Assembly (NCBI GenBank): GCA_031271125.1
Contig: JAISWH010000067.1
Span: 1 to 33,974, forward strand
Source: Dysgonamonadaceae bacterium
GTDB taxonomy: Bacteria > Bacteroidota > Bacteroidia > Bacteroidales > Azobacteroidaceae
Direction of reading: 5' to 3'
DNA length: 33,974 bases
Below the pieces are notes generated by a model. It worked only from the letters and a program-made list of their open reading frames with translations. It was not told the DNA's origin and did not search any database. How positions within the stretch are numbered: the stretch's first letter is position 1; the number at the start of each line of letters is the position of its first letter. The translations under genes and the position numbers were made by a program. Below are positions 6,541 to 14,436 of the stretch, one piece after another.

Positions 6541-7095
6541 TTAATTGAGATTTAAAAAATCTTCAATTTTTTTTACGGCATGGTGATAAGATGCTTTCGC
6601 TGTGCCGACAGAAGTTCCCAATATTTCAGATATTTTTTCATAGGGCATTTCACCATAATAGCGCATATTGAAAATAATTTTCTGCTTTTCGGGTAATTTA
6701 AAAATGGCTTCTTGGAGTTTCAGTTGGAGTGCATCCCCATCAAAGTAACTATCACTTTCTAATTTTTCGATGGGAAAAGAATCCTTATTATCTAAGGAAA
6801 CATTGTTTTGTGTACGTTGTTTATTGAGGAAAGTAATTGATTCATTAAGAGCTATTCTATAAAGCCAAGAAGATAATTTGGCCTCGCCCCTGAAGAGGTT
6901 GACATTTTTCCATGCTTTGATAAAAGTATCCTGTAGCAAATCATTGGCATCATCGTGCGATAACACCATTTTTCGGATTTGCCGGTATAATTTGTCGCTA
7001 TAAAAAGAAACAATCTGCTCAAATGCATTTTTTTGCAGGTTGATGTCGGTACTCTTCAACTGTCTCAGTGTTTCTTCTTCGTTATATAACTTCAT
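6541..7095 (-). CDS. ECF-family RNA polymerase sigma factor
   Basis: The 184-residue protein has the two-domain ECF layout. Region 2 spans about 25-95 with DANDLLQDTFIKAWKNVNLF (core binding and -10 recognition) and GEAKLSSWLYRIALNESITFL; region 4 spans about 130-182 with LPEKQKIIFNMRYYGEMPYE and an HTH at ISEILGTSVGTAKASYHHAV. Region 1.1 and region 3 are absent, as usual. It is followed by an anti-sigma-like membrane protein and an exported helical protein, suggesting a stress circuit acting across the inner membrane. The gene starts 16 nt after the uxuA stop on the same strand, so at least part of its transcription may come from the uxuA promoter. Confidence 0.94.
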   Translation of the reverse strand: MKLYNEEETLRQLKSTDINLQKNAFEQIVSFYSDKLYRQIRKMVLSHDDANDLLQDTFIKAWKNVNLFRGEAKLSSWLYRIALNESITFLNKQRTQNNVSLDNKDSFPIEKLESDSYFDGDALQLKLQEAIFKLPEKQKIIFNMRYYGEMPYEKISEILGTSVGTAKASYHHAVKKIEDFLNLN

Positions 7096-7111
7096 TCATT
7101 TTAAATTATAA

Positions 7112-8266
7112 TTACGTTAAAACTGCTATCATTCCTGAAACTTCAGCAAACGCATTCATTCGTCCTAAAAAAGAATAACCGGGGTTATATTTTTTATCTA
7201 AGTCCGACAACATCAAAGGTCCGTGATCGACCCGCATGGGAATATCCGGATAAGGTTTGAAAATACGGATCAGTTCCGGCAGATTTGCTCTTCCCGCTAA
7301 ATGGGAAGCTTCAATAAAATCGCCGTTCGGCAAAACATCCGTACTCCGCAAATGCACAAAATGCGTACGGGGAGCAAATTTCCGCGCTAAAACCGGCACA
7401 TCGTTATGAATGCCCGAACCGAGCGAACCGGCACAAAAAGTTAAGCCATTGTGCGGATTATCAACTGCCTTCAGGAGCCAATCAATATCTTCCTCATCAG
7501 TTACAATACGCGGCAAACCCAAAACGGCAAAAGGCGGATCGTCGGGATGGATGCAAAGATTCACATCATGTTCCTGAGCCGTAGGTATTACCCGTTCCAA
7601 AAAATATTTCAGATTTTCTCGCAATTGTTGTTTATCAATTCCTTTGTAATTAGCCAATAAACGTTTGAAAACAGCCACAGGATGTTGTTCTCCTTCACGG
7701 ACATTCCCGTTGATAAATCCTTGTGTTTTAACGATAATCACATCTATCAATTCGTCTTTTTCCTGTGGCGTAATGGTTTTATCCAACTCACGCACCTGAT
7801 GAATAATTTCATCGTCATAATCGGCGGTTGCATTTTCACGTTCGAGAATATAGATGTCAAAATAAGCAAAACGAACTTTATCGAAGTACAAAGTATAAGT
7901 CCCGTTGGCTTGTTTGCGCTTCAAGTCGGTACGAATCCAATCAATAACCGGCATAAAATTATAACAAACCGTCCGTATGCCGCATTTGCCCAGATTGGCC
8001 AAGCTGATTTTATAGTTTTCGATGAGTTGATCTCTATCTCGGCCGGCAAATTTAATAGATTCCGACACGGGAAGACTTTCGACTACCGACCAACGTAAAC
8101 CGGCATCTTCTATATACCGTTTCAAATCGAGGATTTCTTCTTCCGGCCAGATTTCACCGGTAGGAATATGGTGTAAAGCTGTAACAATTCCGGTTACACC
8201 GATTTGTTTCAAATCGGAAAGACTAATAATATCTTTTTTACCAAACCATCTCCAAGTTTTCTCCAT
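7112..8266 (-). CDS. uxuA: Mannonate dehydratase UxuA
   Basis: UxuA dehydrates D-mannonate to 2-keto-3-deoxygluconate in the glucuronate branch of hexuronate breakdown. The 384-residue product matches the family length. It starts MEKTWRWFGKKDIISLSDLK and shows the family blocks GVTGIVTALHHIPTGEIW (about 24-41), NLCIHPDDPPFAVLGLPRIV (metal-binding His and Asp), the CAGSLG block, FVHLRSTD, and the C-terminal RVDHGPLML with YNPGYSFLGR. A TIM-barrel with a divalent metal is expected. No other hexuronate gene (uxaC, uxuB, kdgK) is in the window, and the next gene on the strand is the ECF sigma factor. Confidence 0.96.
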   Translation of the reverse strand: MEKTWRWFGKKDIISLSDLKQIGVTGIVTALHHIPTGEIWPEEEILDLKRYIEDAGLRWSVVESLPVSESIKFAGRDRDQLIENYKISLANLGKCGIRTVCYNFMPVIDWIRTDLKRKQANGTYTLYFDKVRFAYFDIYILERENATADYDDEIIHQVRELDKTITPQEKDELIDVIIVKTQGFINGNVREGEQHPVAVFKRLLANYKGIDKQQLRENLKYFLERVIPTAQEHDVNLCIHPDDPPFAVLGLPRIVTDEEDIDWLLKAVDNPHNGLTFCAGSLGSGIHNDVPVLARKFAPRTHFVHLRSTDVLPNGDFIEASHLAGRANLPELIRIFKPYPDIPMRVDHGPLMLSDLDKKYNPGYSFLGRMNAFAEVSGMIAVLT

Positions 8267-8316
8267 GTTGTGATTTCTTTGTGAAATACGATCAAGCTAC
8301 AGCATTTTTGATTGTG

Positions 8317-8324
8317 CAAAATTA
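8317..8324 (-). promoter_or_regulatory. Candidate -7 element for uxuA
   Basis: On the minus strand TAATTTTG occupies 8324 to 8317; 19 nt upstream is TTCG, one base from the TTTG consensus. This puts a start about 40 nt before the uxuA ATG at 8266. Confidence 0.4.
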
Positions 8325-8381
8325 ATAAAGTTTTATTAAAAAACGAATTGCGAGAGGAAACTTTTTTTTATCCGTAATTTT

Positions 8382-8412
8382 TTTGTAGATTTAAAACAAA
8401 GCAGTATCTTTG
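8382..8412 (+). promoter_or_regulatory. Promoter of tRNA-His
   Basis: TTTG at 8382-8385, a 19-nt spacer and TATCTTTG at 8405-8412 match the Bacteroidetes consensus exactly. The tRNA begins 19 nt further on. Confidence 0.75.
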
Positions 8413-8430
8413 CACCGCAAAAGAAACATG

Positions 8431-8504
8431 GTGGTCGTAGCTCAGTTGGTTAGAGCATCAGATTGTGGTTCTGAGGGTCGTGGGTTCGAACCCCATCTTC
8501 CACC
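8431..8504 (+). tRNA. tRNA-His (anticodon GTG)
   Basis: Anticodon stem TCAGA/TCTGA encloses loop TTGTGGT, giving anticodon GTG. The D arm is GCTC/GAGC and the T arm GTGGG TTCGAAC CCCAT. G8430 can serve as the extra G-1 pairing with discriminator C8504, the tRNA-His identity feature. The acceptor GTGGTCG against CTTCCAC pairs at 1-4 and 7 but has T-T at 5:68 and C-T at 6:67, which is unusual. CCA is not encoded. Confidence 0.9.
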
Positions 8505-8510
8505 CACCTA

Positions 8511-8662
8511 CACAAATAAATCATTAGCGTGTTACTCAATTTACCATTTACGGTTACTTTCCCTTTTTTGATATTGTGCTTGAATTGTCTGTAGTCACCA
8601 TTGACATAGCAAGGTTTGCCTTGTAAAAATATCTTTTTGTTTTCATATAAAAAATTTATGTG
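8511..8662 (-). pseudogene. Degraded HicA-type toxin gene fragment
   Basis: On the minus strand an open frame runs from an in-frame stop at 8663-8665 toward the tRNA without any ATG in the matching part. At 8599-8525 it reads GDYRQFKHNIKKGKVTVNGK then LSNTL. This closely resembles the C-terminal half of HicA mRNA-interferase toxins, whose usual pattern is G.HRQFKHPTKKG.VTV.GK followed by LS. The N-terminal dsRBD-like half with its catalytic His is missing, the expected tail after GKLS is replaced, and there is no HicB antitoxin. It abuts the 3' end of tRNA-His, a common integration spot. The match is from pattern memory, so moderate confidence. Confidence 0.5.
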
Positions 8663-8663
8663 T

Positions 8664-8671
8664 TACCTTTG
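8664..8671 (+). promoter_or_regulatory. -7 element for the T9SS protease gene
   Basis: TACCTTTG matches TAnnTTTG; TTTG at 8636-8639 lies 24 nt upstream, longer than the usual 19-21, so strength is uncertain. The start would fall near 8678, about 20 nt before the ATG at 8698. Confidence 0.4.
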
Positions 8672-8697
8672 TTTTTTATTTATATTTTAGACAAAAA

Positions 8698-11046
8698 ATG
8701 AAACGGAATGGGTTATTCTTTTTTCTAATAAGTTTATTTTCTCTTTCTAACGCAGGAGTTTCAGCCCAAATCAGTCATGGAGGGAAACCTTTTTTTTTGC
8801 AAGATTTACCTTCCCAATCCCCTAAAGGAGGAGTTGTGAGCAGTGTGGTTGAATATCCTGCTGCGGCAAAGTCCCCTTCAGGGGATTCAGGGGTATCCCC
8901 CCAACCCTCTAAAGAGGGAACCGGGAACTTTGAGATGCCTACGTTTGATTTGGATTCAATCATGCGGGAAGATCAGATGGAAGAAAGAAACAGTCTGAGA
9001 TCTTACCGGTTTGCACACAAGTTTTTTACAAAAATAGAAAAAAGGAAAGATGCCGCTTTGACTATTCTTCCTGATGGGACAAAAGTTTGGCAAATCGGGA
9101 TTCGTTCCAACGGCGCTTATTCGATTAATGTTTTGCTGACGGATTTTGAATTGCCGCCGGGTGGAAAATTATTTGCTTATAGTTCCAATTATTCCCATGT
9201 GATAGGTAGTTTTGATTACCGGAATAATTCTCCCGAAAAAATTTTGCCTTTGCGGCCTGTTGCGGGAGAATCCATTATTATTGAATATTCGGAACCGGTT
9301 GATGTTCCGTTTGAAGGCAATTTCACGGTTTCGGAAGTAAATCATGATTATCGCGATTTTTTCAGGAGAGAACCCGGCTCCGACGGCGGCAGTATATTTT
9401 CTTGTATGCCTGACGCATTATGTTCGGAAATGGACAAAAATCCGATTCGCTCAACCGTTTTATTAATGATCAACGGCACGACAGCTTGCACCGGCGTTTT
9501 GGTCAATAATACGGAGGACGACGGTACGCCGTATATCCTGACCGCCGTACATTGTTTAAACGACAGCTTGGAATATGGAATTTATAAAAACAGGGAGCAT
9601 TATATTACAACTTCAGGGACTATCGTCTCCTTTTTTAATTACAATCGTCCTGTTTGCGGAACACAGTTGAAAGGAACAGAGGAAATGACTATGGCCGAAA
9701 CTTATCCGCGTGTAATATTGGAAAGACGTGACGTGGCTTTATTGGAATTACGTGAAAAACCGCCTGTTTATTATGATGCCTATTATGCGGGTTGGAATAT
9801 GGACGAAAGCGGAAGAACCGGAATTCATACCAATTTGCATCATCCGTCGGCAGCTGTTAAAAAATACGGAAAAACGGAAACCGACCTGTCGGTAGTTAAT
9901 TTTTCACCGGAAATTTTTGAGCGTGAATCTCATTGGAAAGTTCCGGCTTGGACGATAGGTTCAACTTACGGCGGATCTTCGGGATCGCCTTTATTTGATT
10001 CGAACGGCTTGGTAGTCGGAACTTTAACCGGCGGAAGTTCGAATTGTAACGGTTCTGCTCCTAATGGGGCTTCCGATTATTTTACCATTTTGTACAAAAG
10101 TTGGGAAACGACCGAACCGGAGGTCGATCAGTTAAAAACCTATCTTGATCCCGGCAATAAAGATTTGAAACAGCAGCCGGGTTTCGATCCGAATCATGAA
10201 AATCCGTTGATCCGTTTGAGTAACATGGATTTTTCCGCCGGCGACGCTTTAGTTGTAAGTAATCTGGAAGCGCCTAATTCGGGCTTTGTCTATGGGAGCA
10301 GTAACCTGGAAACGGTAGAATTTGCCGAGGAATTTACGGTTGAGAATGCAGTTGAAATTTTCGGGGTTTATTTATTTGTTCCTCCATTGTCGGCCAATGA
10401 CGTGTCGGGTGTAGATATTTCCGTATATTCGGGTGAAATTTCACCGGAAAGGCTGCTTCAAACACAAACCTTTTCCCCGAAATATCTGAATTATGATTCT
10501 TCCGGTTTTAATCCGGAAGATAAAAATATGAAAAACACCGGAACAGAGACTTTTGTTTTGTTTGATGAACCGATTAAAATCGCTAAAGGTAAATTTTTCA
10601 TTTCCTATACCATTAACGGAGGTGTTCGGTTTTGTGTTTATAATGCGAAATTTGCAGATGCCGGTAAACGGAATACGGCTTGGGTGAAAGAATCTTCGCA
10701 AGGATGGATCCGGGCGAATGTTTATTTACCGGCCCAGGCGGTGAAAACTTCTTTGGCGATACAGGCTTTGGTGCGCAGCACAAAAATGGACAGCATCCCG
10801 GAATTTCCGGAAAAAACGGAAGATCCCTTGTTTTTCGATTCGAAAAACGCTGTTTTATCGCTTCGGGAATTTCCGAGTGAACCGGTCTCGGTGAATATCT
10901 ATTCTTTGACCGGTGTATTGATGGAAAAAGTGCAATTCGATAAAGATAAAAAATCGGTCTCTCTGGCTAAAAAATCCAAGGGAAGTATCGGTATTGCCCG
11001 GTTAATATTGTCAAATAAGACCTGTTCAAAAAAAATTATTTATTAA
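8698..11046 (+). CDS. Secreted trypsin-fold serine protease with a T9SS C-terminal tail
   Basis: The 782-residue protein has a signal peptide (1 to about 24, ending VSAQ), a pro-region (about 78-235), a trypsin-like domain and a C-terminal sorting tail. The triad is visible: His285 in LTAVHC, Asp345 in RRDVALLEL and Ser428 in YGGSSGSPLF. The overall order resembles Bacteroidetes lysyl-endopeptidase-like enzymes; cleavage specificity cannot be read off safely. A beta-rich region of about 490-700 follows, then a tail (about 720-782) with VNIYSLTGVLMEKV and a basic end KKIIY, the pattern of a type A T9SS sorting domain, so the enzyme is probably exported through the outer membrane and anchored or released. 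Residues about 27-77 are low complexity and encoded by a palindromic repeat that looks inserted in frame. Confidence 0.88.
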   Translation: MKRNGLFFFLISLFSLSNAGVSAQISHGGKPFFLQDLPSQSPKGGVVSSVVEYPAAAKSPSGDSGVSPQPSKEGTGNFEMPTFDLDSIMREDQMEERNSLRSYRFAHKFFTKIEKRKDAALTILPDGTKVWQIGIRSNGAYSINVLLTDFELPPGGKLFAYSSNYSHVIGSFDYRNNSPEKILPLRPVAGESIIIEYSEPVDVPFEGNFTVSEVNHDYRDFFRREPGSDGGSIFSCMPDALCSEMDKNPIRSTVLLMINGTTACTGVLVNNTEDDGTPYILTAVHCLNDSLEYGIYKNREHYITTSGTIVSFFNYNRPVCGTQLKGTEEMTMAETYPRVILERRDVALLELREKPPVYYDAYYAGWNMDESGRTGIHTNLHHPSAAVKKYGKTETDLSVVNFSPEIFERESHWKVPAWTIGSTYGGSSGSPLFDSNGLVVGTLTGGSSNCNGSAPNGASDYFTILYKSWETTEPEVDQLKTYLDPGNKDLKQQPGFDPNHENPLIRLSNMDFSAGDALVVSNLEAPNSGFVYGSSNLETVEFAEEFTVENAVEIFGVYLFVPPLSANDVSGVDISVYSGEISPERLLQTQTFSPKYLNYDSSGFNPEDKNMKNTGTETFVLFDEPIKIAKGKFFISYTINGGVRFCVYNAKFADAGKRNTAWVKESSQGWIRANVYLPAQAVKTSLAIQALVRSTKMDSIPEFPEKTEDPLFFDSKNAVLSLREFPSEPVSVNIYSLTGVLMEKVQFDKDKKSVSLAKKSKGSIGIARLILSNKTCSKKIIY
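8776..8928. repeat. Palindromic repeat inserted in frame in the protease gene
   Basis: This stretch contains several short GC-rich palindromes: CCT AA AGG (8821-8828), TCCCCT TC AGGGGA (8872-8885), GGGG TAT CCCC (8890-8900) and CCCTCT AA AGAGGG (8905-8918). It encodes residues about 27-77, rich in S, P, G and K, between the signal peptide and the pro-region. The reverse strand reads PSLEGWGDTPESPEGDF, a translation I associate with scattered intergenic CCCCTAAAGGGG-type repeats of Bacteroidetes genomes. The frame stays open on both strands. Confidence 0.6.
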
Positions 11047-11093
11047 CATGTTAAAATAACTGTCGATTTTATTAAAAATCAATTTTTAAAATG

Positions 11094-11101
11094 TATATTT
11101 G
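11094..11101 (+). promoter_or_regulatory. -7 element for the OmpA/TPR lipoprotein gene
   Basis: TATATTTG matches TAnnTTTG; the -33 region is only T-rich (TTTT at 11067-11070, 23 nt upstream). It implies a leader of about 60 nt. A 12-bp palindrome TTAACATGTTAA at 11043-11054 overlaps the preceding stop codon. Confidence 0.45.
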
Positions 11102-11171
11102 CCTAAATTTTTGAACACACAAAAATCTGTATAAAATTTCATTTATTAATTATTAAAATTTCGTTAAAATT

Positions 11172-12863
11172 ATGTACAAAAAAATTGCTCTTTATTCATT
11201 TTTAGCTGTGACGGCAGGTTTTCTGGCTGCATGTTCGTCTAGTCTTAAACCGCTTGCAGCCGATTACATCAAGGCTGAACCACAGCCTCTGGAATTGGTA
11301 GCAGGAAAAGTTCCCGTAACAATCAATGCTACCTTTCCTGCTAATTGGTTCAATAAAAAAGCGACTTTGGTCGTAACCCCTGTACTCCGCTATGATGGCG
11401 GCGAAGCGTGGGGAACTTCTTATACCTATCAAGGCGAAAAAGTGGCTGGAAACGGACAAGTTATTCCTCAAAAATCGGGCGGTAATGCGACGTTGAAATC
11501 TTCTTTCGACTATGTGCCGGCTATGCAAAAATCCGATCTTTACCTTACTTTCTCCGCGAAAATAGGTAATAAAGAAGTTCCGTTACCTGAAATTAAAATC
11601 GGCGAAGGTGTTTTGGCTACGGCAGCTTTGCTGAATGCAGGTTCCGAAATTCCGGCAATCGCACCGGACAAATTCCAAAAAGTAATAAAAGAAGCTCATA
11701 ATGCCGACATTATGTTCCTTATCCAACAAGCCGAACTTCGTTCAAGCGAATTGAAAAAAGCAAATTTGGCAGATTGGAAAAACTTAGTTGCAGATGCAAA
11801 TAAAGCTGATAATCAAAAGGTTAATGTGGAAATTTCGGCTTATGCGTCTCCCGACGGTGGTGTTGAACTGAATGAAAAATTGGCCGGAAAACGGGAAGCG
11901 AATACAAACAAATATCTGAAAAACGAGTTGAAAAAATCGAAAGTGAATGCTCCGGTTACTGCACGTTATACCGCTCAGGACTGGGAAGGTTTCAAAGAAT
12001 TGGTTGAAAAATCCAATATTCAGGATAAAAAATTGATTCTCAGTGTTCTTTCGATGTACAAAGATTCCGAACGAAGAGAAAGGGAAATTAAAAACATTTC
12101 TTCCGTATATTCCGTATTGGCCGACGAAATTCTTCCGCAATTAAGACGTTCGAGATTAACGGCTAATATTGAAATCATCGGAAAAAGTGATGAGGAAATT
12201 TCGAAATTAGCCTCCTCTAATCCTAAATCTTTGAACATTGAAGAATTACTGTATGCAGCCACACTGACTAATTCTCTGCCCACAAAAGAAACTATTTACA
12301 AGAAAGTAGTAGAACTTTTCCCCAACGATTATCGCGCTTATAACAACTTAGGTGTAATTGATTATTTGAAGGGCAATCTTTCCGCAGCTGAAGGACTCTT
12401 CAATAAATCGTTGTCATTCGTCGCTTCGCCCGAAGCTAATCTAAACTTAGGTTTGGCAAACATCGCCAAAGGCGACTTGGGCAAAGCGCAACAATTCTTG
12501 GGAAAAGCTTCCGGAGTTTCCGAATTGGGTAATGCAACAGGTTTGATAGACATTGCTAACGGTAATTATTCTAAAGCTGTCGGTTCTTTTGGAAAGGCCG
12601 CAAGCAATAATGCCGCTTTGGCTCAGTTGTTGAATAAAGATTACAGCAATGCGCTTTCGACATTAAATGCTGTCGCCAACCCCAATGCAACTACCTCTTA
12701 TTTGAAAGCCGTTATTGCAGCAAGAACAAATAATCTGGGCAATGTGGTTTCTAATCTGAAACAAGCCATCCGGTTAGATTCTTCTTTGGCTAAAAAAGCC
12801 GCCGCGGATTTGGAATTTGTAAAATATTTTGCAAACAATGAATTCTTGAATATCGTTAAGTAA
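11172..12863 (+). CDS. Lipoprotein with OmpA-like and tetratricopeptide repeat regions
   Basis: The 563-residue product begins with a lipoprotein signal ending GFLAAC, with Cys21 lipidated. Residues of about 30-160 are a beta-rich N-terminal domain. About 215-340 looks like an OmpA-type peptidoglycan-binding region: VEISAYASPDGGVELNEKLA followed by a run of Lys/Arg and KREANTNKYLKNEL is the usual spacing, and RRSRLTANIEIIGKSD may close the domain. TPR-like helical repeats fill about 350-545, for example YRAYNNLGVIDYLKGNLSAA and PEANLNLGLANIAKGDLGKA. The protein is probably anchored in the outer membrane, facing the periplasm, and bridges to the cell wall or to partner proteins. It is monocistronic, with its own -7 box and terminator. 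Confidence 0.88.
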   Translation: MYKKIALYSFLAVTAGFLAACSSSLKPLAADYIKAEPQPLELVAGKVPVTINATFPANWFNKKATLVVTPVLRYDGGEAWGTSYTYQGEKVAGNGQVIPQKSGGNATLKSSFDYVPAMQKSDLYLTFSAKIGNKEVPLPEIKIGEGVLATAALLNAGSEIPAIAPDKFQKVIKEAHNADIMFLIQQAELRSSELKKANLADWKNLVADANKADNQKVNVEISAYASPDGGVELNEKLAGKREANTNKYLKNELKKSKVNAPVTARYTAQDWEGFKELVEKSNIQDKKLILSVLSMYKDSERREREIKNISSVYSVLADEILPQLRRSRLTANIEIIGKSDEEISKLASSNPKSLNIEELLYAATLTNSLPTKETIYKKVVELFPNDYRAYNNLGVIDYLKGNLSAAEGLFNKSLSFVASPEANLNLGLANIAKGDLGKAQQFLGKASGVSELGNATGLIDIANGNYSKAVGSFGKAASNNAALAQLLNKDYSNALSTLNAVANPNATTSYLKAVIAARTNNLGNVVSNLKQAIRLDSSLAKKAAADLEFVKYFANNEFLNIVK

Positions 12864-12882
12864 TTCAATCCTTTTTATACAA

Positions 12883-12921
12883 AAAAGAAAAGCAACTCGA
12901 AAAAGTTGCTTTTCTTTTTTT
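12883..12921. terminator. Strong bidirectional terminator between convergent genes
   Basis: AAAAGAAAAGCAACT (12883-12897) pairs with AGTTGCTTTTCTTTT (12904-12918) around a 6-nt loop, followed by T-rich sequence. The A/T-rich outer stem gives T runs on both strands, serving the lipoprotein gene ending at 12863 and rseP ending at 12948. Confidence 0.85.
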
Positions 12922-12947
12922 GTAATCCGGAAAATTTTGACAATACC

Positions 12948-14252
12948 TTATTTTATAAAAAACCGAAAAATATCATTCCCATTCGCATACACAATTAATA
13001 GCAACAAGAAAACCATTCCGGCAATTTGGGCATATTCCATGAATTTATCATTGGGTTTACGCCCGGAAGCAACTTCATACAAGAGAAACATCACGTGTCC
13101 CCCGTCGAGCGCAGGAATCGGAAGTAAGTTCATGACTCCCAAAACGATAGAAAGAAAAGCCGTCATATTCCAAAAATCCGGCCAACTCCACTGAGCCGGG
13201 AAAAGATTTCCAATCGCGCCAAATCCGCCAATGCTCTTGATACCGGTCTTGGTAAAAAACAAACGCAACTGTAGAACATAAAAAGATATTTTCCTGACTC
13301 CCAAAGAAATACCGGCTGGAAAAGATTGGAAGAAATTATATTTATCGGAAGTATAGATATTTTTTCTTTTTGAAGAAATACCAATTTTGCCCTTTTCATT
13401 TACAAGAACCGTCAATTTAAATTTTTCCGTTCCCCGAAGTAACTCCATTTGAACCTCGGAATCTTTATTTTCCGACAAAACTTTGACAAAGGAGGAAAAC
13501 GCGGCCGTGTTGACGCCATTGACCGAAAGGATTTCATCGCCGACTTTCAAGCCGGCTTTTTCTGCGTTATCGCCCGCAATCAGACTGTCGATTTGAGTGT
13601 TTTGGAAATCCGCCAAAGGCGTCTTTGCGGCTAAAAATTGTTCCTCAAAATTTTCAGGCAACCGGATGCTCTTTTCCTGGCCGCCGCGCAATACGGTTAC
13701 ATTTTCGGAACTTATCACGCGGAACAAATCCAGATCGTCGTAACGAGTCAGACGCTTACCATCTGCAGCAAGCAAAATATCGCCATCCTCCAATCCTGCT
13801 TGATGAGCTACTTCGCTGAAATATAGCGGAGTTTTGTCAATCGGAATATAATTGTCGCCCCAATTCATGACCAAAGCGGAATAAATGAAAAAGGCAAGAA
13901 CAAAATTCATGAGAACGCCGCCAACCATGATTAACAATCGCTGCCAAGCCGGTTTTGTTCTAAACTCCCAGGGTTGGGGCGGTTGAGCTAAGGTTTCCTT
14001 ATCCATGCTCTCGTCAATCATCCCTGATATTTTGACATATCCTCCCAAGGGCAACCAACCGATTCCATATTCGGTCTCGCTGTTCCTGGGCTTGAATTTA
14101 TATAAGGAAAACCAAGGATTAAAAAACAGGTAAAATTTTTCAACTCTGACTTTAAATAGTTTTGACAGAATGAAATGTCCAAATTCATGAACGATAACCA
14201 AGATTGATAAACTCAAAATTAATTGTGCTGCTTTTATTAAGATTGTCTCCAT
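12948..14252 (-). CDS. rseP: RseP-type site-2 protease (intramembrane zinc metalloprotease)
   Basis: RseP-type enzymes cut transmembrane helices of anti-sigma factors and leftover signal peptides within the inner membrane. The 434-residue product has the zinc motif HEFGH (22-26) in the first TM helix and the second ligand motif NLLPIPALDGGH near residue 380. Two PDZ-like regions lie in the periplasmic part, one around VAHQAGLEDGDILLAADGK and one around NAEKAGLKVGDEILSVNGV. Four hydrophobic segments fit the family. With two ECF sigma loci in the window, an anti-sigma substrate nearby is possible (the one-TM protein at 6026-6424), but that link is inference. The usual Bacteroidetes partner dxr is not adjacent. 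Confidence 0.95.
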   Translation of the reverse strand: METILIKAAQLILSLSILVIVHEFGHFILSKLFKVRVEKFYLFFNPWFSLYKFKPRNSETEYGIGWLPLGGYVKISGMIDESMDKETLAQPPQPWEFRTKPAWQRLLIMVGGVLMNFVLAFFIYSALVMNWGDNYIPIDKTPLYFSEVAHQAGLEDGDILLAADGKRLTRYDDLDLFRVISSENVTVLRGGQEKSIRLPENFEEQFLAAKTPLADFQNTQIDSLIAGDNAEKAGLKVGDEILSVNGVNTAAFSSFVKVLSENKDSEVQMELLRGTEKFKLTVLVNEKGKIGISSKRKNIYTSDKYNFFQSFPAGISLGVRKISFYVLQLRLFFTKTGIKSIGGFGAIGNLFPAQWSWPDFWNMTAFLSIVLGVMNLLPIPALDGGHVMFLLYEVASGRKPNDKFMEYAQIAGMVFLLLLIVYANGNDIFRFFIK

Positions 14253-14315
14253 TTTTTACTAAAACTAAAAATTAAGTCCGCTTAAAAACCATCCCTATAC
14301 AGGCAAAACGGAAGA

Positions 14316-14323
14316 CAAAGGTA
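14316..14323 (-). promoter_or_regulatory. -7 element of the rseP promoter
   Basis: Read on the minus strand TACCTTTG occupies 14323 to 14316, matching TAnnTTTG. A TTGG about 21 nt upstream is a weak -33. Transcription would begin near 14309, about 57 nt before the rseP start. Confidence 0.45.
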
Positions 14324-14350
14324 GTAATAAATCCTTGAAATCCACCAATA

Positions 14351-14380
14351 CGGCCACACATTTTCATCATGCGGCCACAT
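14351..14380. repeat. Two direct copies of CGGCCACA in the rseP / lipoprotein intergenic region
   Basis: CGGCCACA occurs at 14351-14358 and again at 14372-14379; on the minus strand each reads TGTGGCCGyAT. The 327-bp gap 14253-14579 otherwise holds the rseP -7 box and a rightward -7 box at 14437. Repeated TGTGGCCG-type motifs are reminiscent of the multiple terminal repeats of IS21-like elements, but no transposase remnant is seen. Confidence 0.3.
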
Positions 14381-14436
14381 TGAGGACTCAGCCCCCTAAT
14401 TTTTATCCGGCTGTGTGTAATTTGAAAATTTTCATG

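Noticed and set aside
8775-8963. A 62-codon open frame on the minus strand inside the protease gene
   Set aside because: Its translation (PSLEGWGDTPESPEGDF) is the reverse reading of the palindromic repeat; it has no promoter and overlaps a well-supported CDS.
12937-13194. An 85-codon plus-strand open frame opposite rseP
   Set aside because: It lies wholly antisense to the conserved C-terminal part of rseP, including the LDGGH motif.
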